NCBI GenBank assembly: GCA_001275005.1
Contig: JWZX01000406.1
Span: 1 to 12,124, forward strand
Source of the DNA: Chrysochromulina tobinii
Taxonomy: Eukaryota; Haptophyta; Prymnesiales; Chrysochromulinaceae
DNA length: 12,124 bases
Reading direction: 5' to 3'
Below, piece by piece: positions 1 through 7,833 of the stretch (position 1 is the first letter of the stretch; each line of letters starts with the position of its first letter). Below the pieces are notes generated by a model. It saw only the letters and a program-made list of their open reading frames with translations, was not told the origin of the DNA and searched no databases. A program made the position numbers and the translations under genes.

Positions 1-20
1 CCAGGGCCCGAGAGAGGCGC

Positions 21-3000
21 ATGAACGAGGGGAGCCATGATCGGGCTCCCCATTTTCACGCGACGACCCTCCCTCTCCCAGCCCCTTGGACACGCGCAAG
101 GGAAGGGACGCGCGCGCCGCTCCCCAAAATCCTCCTGGTGCCAGCCAGAGTCAGCAAGCTTTCCGAAAGCTCCCCGACAATGCCGAGCAGAGCCCCGACG
201 CCCGTGCGGTCGCCCGATGAGGATCACAGCTCGTCCGATCGCAGCTCGGCTAGTGGGCATGCTGAGGCCGCACTGTTGTTTGCCAAGGACGCCTTGGAGC
301 CGACTGCGATGCTAACCGAACCGCCTGCGCCTAGGAGCTCCATCACCGCTCGCAAGGTCGACGTAAACGTCGACGCATCGATGATAGCAAGCGCCGATGA
401 TGCTGAATCGGTCACCGAGGAGGCTCCCCGGACGCCACCGCCGCCGAAGGTGTTCGCGTCAGTGTTCGCGTCGCTCCCACAGCCCGCGTCGTTCCCACAG
501 CCTGCCATAGCTCCTCCTCCCAGCGCCGTGGCCGAGGGAGCAGGACGCGAGCCGCTCCTGGGCAACTCTCGCCAGCGCAAGCCATCTTCCTCGTGCTGTG
601 GCGGCTGCGGGTGCGGGTGCTGGTTGTTCTTCACGTGCGCCGCGCTCACTCTTGTCTGCTTCGGCACACCCGCAACCTTCTTGCTGCTCGATCTCGAGCT
701 GCCGTCGCCGAGGCCGCTAGCACCGTCACCGCCGCCGCTCGCTCCCTCTGCGCCGTGCGCGGGCGTCCGTGTCGGAGCTCAGTGCTGGACGCTCGGCCCA
801 CCTGGACAGGCCTGCCTCGAAGCTTGTGCCACCCACGACGCATTCGTGGACGCACGGGGGACTCTCTCTCAAGGCGGCAGCGCGCGCGTGCAGGCAGAAC
901 TTGCGACGCACTACCGGCTCGAACCGCGAAGCTCCGCGGAGATCCCATCTCGGACCGCGGAGATCCCATCTCGGACCGCGGAGATCCCATCTCGGACGGA
1001 GGCCTTTCCGATTCGCAACGGCTCCGAGGCACAGCTGCTGCATGCGCGCTGCAGCACCCTGCGGCCACCCGCCCCACCTCCAGTGAGCTCGCTGTGGCAA
1101 GGGGGGTTGTGGCAAGGGCTGCTGGCTGCATTGCTGGCGAGCGCGACGGCGATCATGGGCATGGAGGAGGCGCTTCTGTGGCCGCTTCTTCACAACGGCG
1201 ACCACGATGAGGGTATTCCCAGACCCCAAGAGCCGCCTCGAGCGTCCTCGCCCTCGCCGCCCCTTCCCTCAGGACCTGCATGGCCATCCTGGCCGCCGCC
1301 GCCACTCTTGCCTCCAAGTGCTCAACTAGATCGCGCGGGCAGCGCGGCCATGTCCATGGGCACGTCGGGGCTCGCGTTGGCCAGCGTGTACGATGTACTG
1401 GCGGGAGAGTGGGTGTGCGTCGATGGCCTCCATAGCCTCGGGCACGCCTCAGCGCGCCACCGCGTCCCTTGTGTCTGCGAAGCGCCACCGCCGCCGCTGT
1501 GGCGATGGAAGCTCGCGCTCGCTGCCCCCATCGGCATGCTTCTCGCGCTGCTGACTGTACTTCTGGGCTACGGCGCAGATGTGCTCTGGCGCTGGCAGAG
1601 CCTAACTATCGAGAGCGGCGAGGCAGGGGGGCGTTTCAGGCGATGCGTGCGCCGGCACGGAGGCCGCGCTCTCATGCATAGGCTGCGCCGCGCGTGGCGA
1701 GGCAGCGCGACGGTGCGGTACGTGCGCGACTCGCTGCATCAAAGCTGGCAGCAGCACCTGCAGCCACTCTGGGTCAACGGCCGTGGCGCCGACTTTGTCG
1801 CCGTCGTGACCGACGTTCTGCCGCCCTCGCCGCAGCGGTTGCCTCCGCCCACGCTCCATTCGAGGTCGCCTCCATCGGGCGCCTCGCGACGAGGCGTGTC
1901 GTCCGCGTTGCCGCCAGGTAGGCGTGCTGGCAGGGGCGGGGGGCGCGCGACGACGCCCCGAAAGGTGCCGGCGCTCAGCACGGCGCTCAACTCGGCGCTC
2001 AGCTTGGCCTCGAAGAGCGCCCACCCTTTGTCGACAGACGAGACCGCGGGAGTCGGTGATCTGAGCAGCGAGAGCGCGAGCGAGGACGAGGACGAGGGCG
2101 AGGACGAGCTGATGCTGACTCCCGCCGCGAAGGCCGCCGCCGCCGCTGCTTCTGCTGCAAGTCCATCAGCCCCACTCGAACCGCCGCCCGTGCTCGAGGC
2201 TTCCATGGGTCTCCTGCGGCGTGCGCAGCTGCTTCTCTTCGCCGTTCTCCTGCCGCTGCGAGAGGTGGGTTCTGACGGCCTACTGCTCCACGCGGCCATC
2301 GGCGAGCATGCGTGGGCAGATGCCATGCTGCTTGCCATCTGCTTGGTGTTTGGCGGCTTGTGCAACGGGCTCGCGGCGGCGGGCGAGCTGATACCCGACA
2401 CCCCGGGGCTCAACTTGAGCGCGGGCGCCTCGTGCAACGAAGAGGAGGGCAGCGACGTGCTCCGGGAGCAGCAGAGGCGCCATCGTCGCGAGCCCCCCTC
2501 CTTCCGAATGGGCTTGTACGTAGTTGAGCTTCCGCGCCGAGTCGTCTTTCTGATGGGTGTGGCGGGTCTCGCGATGCCGCTGCAGGCAGTCCACGACGCG
2601 TGGCAAGGTGTCGAGACTATCAATCTCGTTGAGCTCCGGCTACGCTGGTCGCTCCTCTTCTCGGCGCCGATGCTCTACGCTAAGGTCGCCATCATCGCCA
2701 CCAACGGCGGGCCAGGCCTCACGCTCCTCACGCAGCCCTTGCTGCTCGAGTCGGCGTGCCTGTCTGCCCTCGTCGCCACGCTCGGGCTGGCTGCACTCTG
2801 GACAAGTCACACGGTGGCGCCGGATCGTCGAGTGTACGGCGGCGTCCTGCGCCGGTGCATCGTCATCGTCAGCTGCTTCTCGTTTGGGCTGTCTGACCTG
2901 GCCCTCAGAGCCCTGACCATCGCGGTCGTCGCGCATAGCGGCGTGATGGTTGCCACGGTGCCGAGTGCGCTGCTGCTTGTACTCCTCTGCTGGGTGGCTG

Positions 3001-5110
3001 TCTTCAACGTCGACCGCGCGGCAGCAGGCGCCCACTTGCGCCCTCGCCTCGGCTTCGCGCTCACGGCGGCGCTTCAGCTCCTCGGCCCGCATGCGGGCGG
3101 CCTTGTGACCCCGAGCTTCCTTGCCCTCGATGCTTGCACCTCGACGCTGCTGAGCTTGCTCCTCATCCTTGGTGCGACTGCCGTCTCGCTCCCGTCCCTT
3201 GCGGGTGAGCTCGCCGAGTTGCTGCGGCAGGGGCAGAAGCACCCCGCTCATCTGCCATCCCCTCCCAATACGGCGCTCTGCACCGCCACCGAGGCGATCA
3301 GCGTCGCCATCGGTCTCGCCGTCTACAAGCTTACGCTGCTCATCGTGAGCGTGTGGCCACTGCGCGTGGGCGGGCTGGCGATTGGCATGCGGTCCAACCC
3401 GTATGCTATCGACGAGATCGACGGACTCACGGCCTTGCATCACGCAGCGGCTTGCGGCTCGCCTTGGTTCACCTGGTACTGCCTGCAGCAGCAACCGACC
3501 GGCGTGAAGGACGGGCGAACGAGGATCGATCTGAGGAGTGTCGTCGATCTCGTGGATCGTCAAGGGCGCACCGCCCTGTTGCTTGCATGCAATGCTGGGC
3601 ACGAGCAGCCCGTGAAGCTGCTGCTTGCTAGGGGTGCTCGGCTCGAGCATCGCGACGCATGCGGATGGACGCCGCTGCTATATGCGTGTGCCAAGGGGCA
3701 CGAGCTCCTCGTTCGCGAGCTGCTGCGCCGAGACGCCATGTTGCATCAATGCGACAACAGGCATGCAACCGCGCTGCTCCTGGCGTGTGCCAACGGGCAC
3801 GAGAGCACGGCGAGCTTGCTGCTCGAGAGCGGCGCGTGCATCGAGAGTACGGATGCCGACGGAGGCACCGCCTTGCAGTGCGCCTGCGCAAACGGCCACG
3901 GGCGTACCGCCGAGATGCTCTTGAACAGGGGGGCGGCAATCGAGCATCAAGACTACGAAGGGCGCACCGCCTTGACTTGGGCATGCGCGTCAGGACATGA
4001 GGCTGTCGGCAGGATGCTGCTTCAGCGCGGCGCCAACATGGAGCACCTCACTCTTTCTGGCCACTCGCCTCTCTTCCGGGCGTGTGCGAATGGGCACATG
4101 AGCACGGTGAGAGGGATGCATGCTGCATCCCTGGCGTGCATGCTGATGACGTCTGATGACGTCTGATGACGTCTGATGACGTCTGATGACGTCTGATGAC
4201 GTCTGATGACGTCTGATTGCCCTGGCGTGCATACTGAGAGCAGCTGATGGCCTCCCTCATCAGGCGAGGGCGCCCTCTGAGAGGATCTCCGACCGATTGC
4301 GTCTGATTGCGTTTCTGAGTGCATGCTGATGGCCTGCCTCATCAGGCGAGGGCCCTCCTCGAGCATGGCGCTAGCCTCGTGCACACGACGCGCTCGGGCG
4401 CGAATGCCATGCAGCACGCCTGCTACCACGGCCAGACAGAGGTAGCAGAGGTCCTCTTGGCGCGCGGCGCGGAGCTCGAGCACCAGACGAAGCAGCGCTG
4501 GACTGCCCTGCTTCTGGCGGCGAGTGAGGGGCATGAGACAACAGTTCGAATGCTGCTCGGGCGCGGCGCGTCGGTTCAACATGCCGATCAGGATGGGCAC
4601 ACGAGTCTGATGCATGCTTGCGACGGCGACCACACGAGCACGGCCAAGTTGCTTCTCGAGCACCGCGCAAGCGTTGAGTCCATCGACTCGGATGGTTGCT
4701 CGGCCTTACACTGGGCATGCATGCGGGGGCACGTGGGCTGCGCTCAGCTACTCCTCGCACACGGCGCTCTGCTTGAGCTCGCGAGCTTTGACGGGCGCAC
4801 GCCGCTCATGTGGGCATGCGCGAGCGACCAAGTGCCCATGGTGCAGTTTTTACTGTCGCAAGGCGCAGCGCAGCGCCACACGGATTGCGAAGGCGACACT
4901 GCCCTCTCGATCGCCGAACGACGGGGATTCGACGGCACCGCCGAGATCCTACGCACATACGGTACCGAGTGGTGGCGATCGCGCCAGCTGCTGATTCTCG
5001 CCTCGAGGGAGCTGATGATGATGCGAGAGTTCCCTCTGTGGGCCCCTGAAGCTCGTAGCTCAAGCGAGGCCAAGCAAACATCAGATGATGACGCGAGCCT
5101 CGACGCCTGA
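21..5110 (+). CDS. Large multi-pass membrane protein with 13 C-terminal ankyrin repeats (exons 21-4106 and 4346-5110)
   Basis: Join 21-4106 with 4346-5110 (1616 aa). Residues 1-190 are disordered and Pro/Ser-rich. A Cys/Gly cluster (191-200, palmitoylation-like) abuts the first membrane segment (about 201-223). Residues 224-495 form a presumed lumenal region with eight Cys (246, 255, 265, 269, 344, 466, 484, 486), opening CWTLGPPGQAC and closing VPCVCE. A second membrane segment follows at about 497-517, then a basic and acidic linker (520-730). About ten hydrophobic segments lie between 734 and 1112. Ankyrin repeats of 33 residues run from about 1133 to 1576, with signatures such as GRTALLLACNAGHE. 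The membrane bundle has loose XK-related-like features (EVGSD at 748-752, then a Glu/amphipathic stretch near 870-885), but this is only a suggestion. Ankyrin repeats normally bind protein partners; the ligand is unknown. The start is uncertain: ATG 21 is near the window edge, and ATG 180 (residue 54) is an alternative that excludes the 35-bp repeat at 89-123. An ion-channel function is possible, but no voltage-sensor or pore motif was seen. Confidence 0.85.
29..51 (+). other. Perfect inverted repeat near the first ATG
   Basis: GGGGAGCC (29-36) pairs with GGCTCCCC (44-51) around the 7-nt loop ATGATCG. It begins eight bases after ATG 21. If translation starts at ATG 180 instead, this would be 5'-untranslated or promoter DNA. 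Confidence 0.6.
89..123 (+). repeat. Left copy of an exact 35-bp inverted repeat
   Basis: The 35 bases from GACACGCGCAAGG to GCGCCGCTCC are the exact reverse complement of 12038-12072; identity stops abruptly at both ends. This copy lies inside the longest reading of gene 1, between ATG 21 and ATG 180. That makes the first 53 residues doubtful as conserved coding sequence. No match to a named element is recognised. Confidence 0.95.
935..997 (+). repeat. Three exact 21-bp in-frame tandem repeats in gene 1
   Basis: The unit CGCGGAGATCCCATCTCGGAC occurs three times without mismatch (935-955, 956-976, 977-997). In the gene 1 frame it encodes a repeated heptad AEIPSRT (residues about 306-326) in the lumenal Cys region. 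The lack of divergence between copies suggests recent slippage expansion. It is a likely length polymorphism between strains. Confidence 0.95.
4113..4131 (+). other. Perfect hairpin next to the intron donor
   Basis: GGGATGCA (4113-4120) pairs exactly with TGCATCCC (4124-4131) around a TGC loop, starting six bases after the exon-intron boundary. Such a stem could affect U1 access or splice timing; that is inference only. Confidence 0.7.
4129..4232 (+). repeat. 13-bp direct repeat flanking the tandem array
   Basis: CCCTGGCGTGCAT occurs exactly at 4129-4141 and at 4220-4232, 91 bp apart, bracketing the 10-bp array. A related block, GTGCATGCTGATG, is at 4136-4148 and again exactly at 4319-4331. 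The pattern suggests the intron grew by duplication of blocks of about 80-90 bp. Confidence 0.85.
4141..4220 (+). repeat. Intronic 10-bp tandem array (unit GTCTGATGAC)
   Basis: Six perfect copies of GTCTGATGAC fill 4151-4210. Each end is flanked by a diverged copy (TGCTGATGAC at 4141-4150, GTCTGATTGC at 4211-4220). Each junction makes TGACGTCT, one base off the palindromic CRE/bZIP core TGACGTCA, and this recurs seven times at exact 10-bp spacing (starts at 4147, 4157 ... 4207). Each unit also holds CTGAT, which fits a loose YTNAY branch-point pattern, and two TGA triplets. Because 10 is not a multiple of 3, stops occur in all three frames, so a retained intron would terminate. Confidence 0.95.
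4244..4353 (+). repeat. Duplicated 3' splice-site block, 82 bp apart
   Basis: Positions 4244-4271 and 4326-4353 are the same 28-bp block with one mismatch (CTGATGGCCT[C/G]CCTCATCAG followed by GCGAGGGC). The downstream copy carries the acceptor used to restore the ankyrin frame and the first 8 bases of exon 2. The upstream copy therefore holds a decoy acceptor ending at 4263. Both copies can form a CTGATG/CATCAG mini-stem just before the cut. Confidence 0.9.
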
Positions 5111-5724
5111 ACTTCAGTGAAGTACCACGTGCATGAAGATAGTCTAGAAGGTCTAGGAACGGACGGACGCTAAAGTACAGAAAGTCTCGCATCTTGTTTA
5201 CAGCATACAGTCGGAAACAGCCCAAAATACAGCCGTTTACGTAGTAGCCCTTACACGGACCACGGAGTAAAAATGACTACAGGTCTCAACTCTGAAGCGT
5301 CTACTCTCTACTCTGCTGTAAACGGGTGTCGTGGTACCCACCTCCCACGCTACTCCCACGCCAGGGCCCAGGCGACAGACACAGAGCCGCGAGCTCGGAG
5401 GGGAAAGAACGAACGACTCGAAACTAAAAAACAACCGGGTCAACGCGTGTCCGGTCGACTCGTGGCTACTACGGTGAACGGTCCAGATACGTAGTACTAC
5501 AGCCGTTCACGTGGACAATCGATAAGCGGCCAATTGTACCCCGTTACCGCTGTCCACAGCACACGGCTCACACGAGCTAGTTACTCCCTCAGTGACGAGC
5601 TCCAAGCACGAGAGGGGTCGGGTGCGGTGCATGTCTCCAGGCTACTCTAAGTCTGACATACCGATTGTAAGGTGTGGCTGAGGTTGTACTGGTATCCCCT
5701 GATCTGATGTCTTGGTGCGCGCTC
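5111..5724. other. Convergent intergenic spacer / both 3' ends
   Basis: The 614 bp between the stop of gene 1 and the stop of gene 2 should hold both 3' untranslated regions. No credible gene is seen; the open frames here are short and compositionally random. No AATAAA is evident on either strand. Local structure includes the 10-bp palindrome GTAGTACTAC (5491-5500) inside an inverted pair GTGAACGG (5474-5481) / CCGTTCAC (5503-5510). A related CAGCCGTTTACGTAG stretch lies near 5230-5244. The region is visibly less GC-rich than the genes. Confidence 0.6.
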
Positions 5725-7792
5725 TCACAAACCCCAAACGCTCGCGTTCTTTTTGGCCCAGGCGTTTGCCTCAGCCTCGGTCAGGTCGACCTTTCCAGTC
5801 AGCGCAGACACCCTGCCCGATGGCGTCACCTTGTTCAAGATGAGGTCGACCACGTGATTCACGCAGCGCGGCACTGGCTGTGTTTTAGGCTCATCTCCCC
5901 AAATCGTATGGCCAGATACCATCATCTTCTGGAACGCTTCCTCGTCGTTCAGGCGCAACTTAGCAAAGTACTGGAATGCGTTTGTGCATTCGTACTCTGC
6001 AATCTGCTGGTCGGTAGGCAGCGCCTTGAGCATGGAGATACGCACGAGCCCTTCCAGAAAGCCTTCGAACGGCAGCGTGGACTCCTTGCGGCGGCCCGTC
6101 TTCGTGCACTCATCGATGACGCACATGCGGCTCCAGGCAAAGCTCATCGCAGCTTCTCGCTCGGTCACGTCGACGCCGACGATGTCACATAACCGAAGTA
6201 CGCCAATAAACTCGTGTATTAACATGTGCTTCGCCTTCAGTCCCGCCCCTCCCGTGGTGCAAACGGATGTGAAGAGGTTGCGCAACGACGCCTCCTGGGG
6301 CTTGAGGACATCATCAATCTCGCGGCGGTAACAGTACTTTTTGCGGAACTTGTTCGGATCTACGAAGATCTTAGGGCTGAGCAGCGGCTTGATGTCTTGC
6401 ACCAGTAGTCTCTTGATTGCAGGGGCCACGTCCGTCAGCATGCCGGAGAGAACGTACCGATTGATCGCGATGTGAACCAAGCAAACGAGGAATTCAACGC
6501 GGCCCAGTTTCTTCTTCTGAAGATCGTCATGGTCCGCGCCGGTGATGCGATCCGCGAACGCGTCACCGGCGTTCTTCTTAAGTTCTTGAGAGTTCTTGAC
6601 AGCTTCTTGTATGGCCTGCTGCGTCATTGCGGCCTTGGTATCGACTGCGATGAAGAGGCGGTCCAAATCGCTCTTCTTCAGGAACTTGGATTTGTTGTCT
6701 GAAATTTTGCAATCCTCGACGAACTGAATCCATTGGTTCAGGTACCAGAACATGAGGTCATTGCCGGTGCTCGCATAGTACATAAAGACGACAAAGTAGA
6801 GGTTCCGCAGTTCGCACAGAACCTTTTCGACCTCTTTCAGCTCCTTAGGTAGCTCGACGCCTTCCTCAAGTAGATCGGCACCCCTGCCCCTGCTACTTCC
6901 TGCGTCCTCATGCGCGATCAGCTTCATCAAGCCCATCGAGCACGCGCGTCGCCAGTCGTTCACGACTCGCTGATTCTCGACTGCCTCGCTATCTAGGAGG
7001 TCCTTGCTGTCGCACCATTCCGCACGGGGAGCCCAAATAGACTCGGTCCAAGTGAACTTTTTCTTTTCAGGCTTGGCCGGGTCCTCCTTCTTCTTGCGCT
7101 TCTTCTTCTCTGGCTCTGGCTCCGGCTCCTTTGGCTTAGGCGCGGCCTTTGGCTCCGGTGGAGGCGGCGCTTCCTTCTCTACTGTGACTGGTTTGGCCTT
7201 TGGCTCCGGCTCCTTAGGCTTAGGCGGCGGGGCCTTTGGTTCCGGCGGCAGCGCCTCTTCCTTGGGTGGCGGAGCAGCCTTTTTCACCTTCACCTCGGGC
7301 ACTGGCTCTGTGGGCGCTTGCAAGGGCTCCTTGTGTGTCGGAGCGGCCTTTTTCGGCGGTAGCGGCCTTGGGCGGCGGAGCGACCTTCGGGGTGGCAGCC
7401 GCCTTTGGAGCCTCAGACACGGGCTCCGGCTCGGGCTCAGGCTCGGGCTCGGGCTCGACGGGTTGGACGGGCACAGGAGCAGCCTTGGCGGCTGGAGCGG
7501 CGGGCCCAGGGCCCGGACCCGGCTTAGCAGCGGGTGCACCCGGTGCGGCCTTGGCAGCGGCGGCTGATCTGGGCGCCGCTTTGGGGGCCGCCTTGGGCGC
7601 TTCGGGAACTGGTTCTGGCTCCGGCTCCGGCTCCGGCTCCGACTCGGATTCGAGCTCTGGCTCTGGCTCTCGCTCTGGCTGTTTGGCTTGGATCGGGGCG
7701 GGCCGAGCCGCGACGACCGCCTTTGGGTTGACGACGACGGGCTCCGGAGCTGCTATAAGTTCAGCCTCAGGCGGCGGTGGCGGCGGTGCCTC

Positions 7793-7833
<41 letters not shown>

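Larger units (their letters stand above)
4107..4345 (+). other. Spliceosomal-type intron inside ankyrin repeat 7
   Basis: The donor is ACG|GTGAGA at 4107 and the acceptor is CATCAG|GCGAGG ending at 4345. The length is 239 nt, not a multiple of three, and the phase is 0. Without splicing, the frame leaves the ankyrin consensus right after GHMST and stops at 4164-4166 inside a tandem repeat. With splicing, GHMST joins ARALLEHGA, giving a 33-residue repeat (1346-1378) in register with six repeats on either side. The downstream open frame has no ATG start; its apparent first codon at 4319 is GTG and lies within the intron. These points together make the intron the best explanation. Confidence 0.93.

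Noticed and set aside
1083-1385. Second intron in gene 1, from a GTGAGC donor-like site at 1083 (phase 0)
   Set aside because: The frame stays open, no acceptor with good context and matching phase was found nearby, and there is no domain register to restore. It remains a weak possibility because the interval interrupts the Cys module.
2640-3650. Minus-strand open frame of 336 codons under gene 1
   Set aside because: It lies opposite the membrane bundle and first ankyrin repeats of gene 1; its Arg/Gln/Glu-rich composition is the shadow of Leu/Ala codons.
4141-4220. CRISPR array
   Set aside because: A 10-bp unit without spacers inside a eukaryotic intron is a simple tandem repeat.
4319-5110. 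Separate ankyrin gene starting at 4319
   Set aside because: The first codon is GTG, its first nine codons lie in the intron, and the ankyrin register continues exactly from the upstream exon.
7345-7372. Programmed ribosomal frameshift
   Set aside because: No recognised slippery-site and stimulator arrangement is evident; an indel in low-complexity DNA is simpler.
5725-7539. Independent gene starting at 7539 on the minus strand
   Set aside because: It begins with GTG, and its first 60 codons are an out-of-frame reading of the upstream half's linker.
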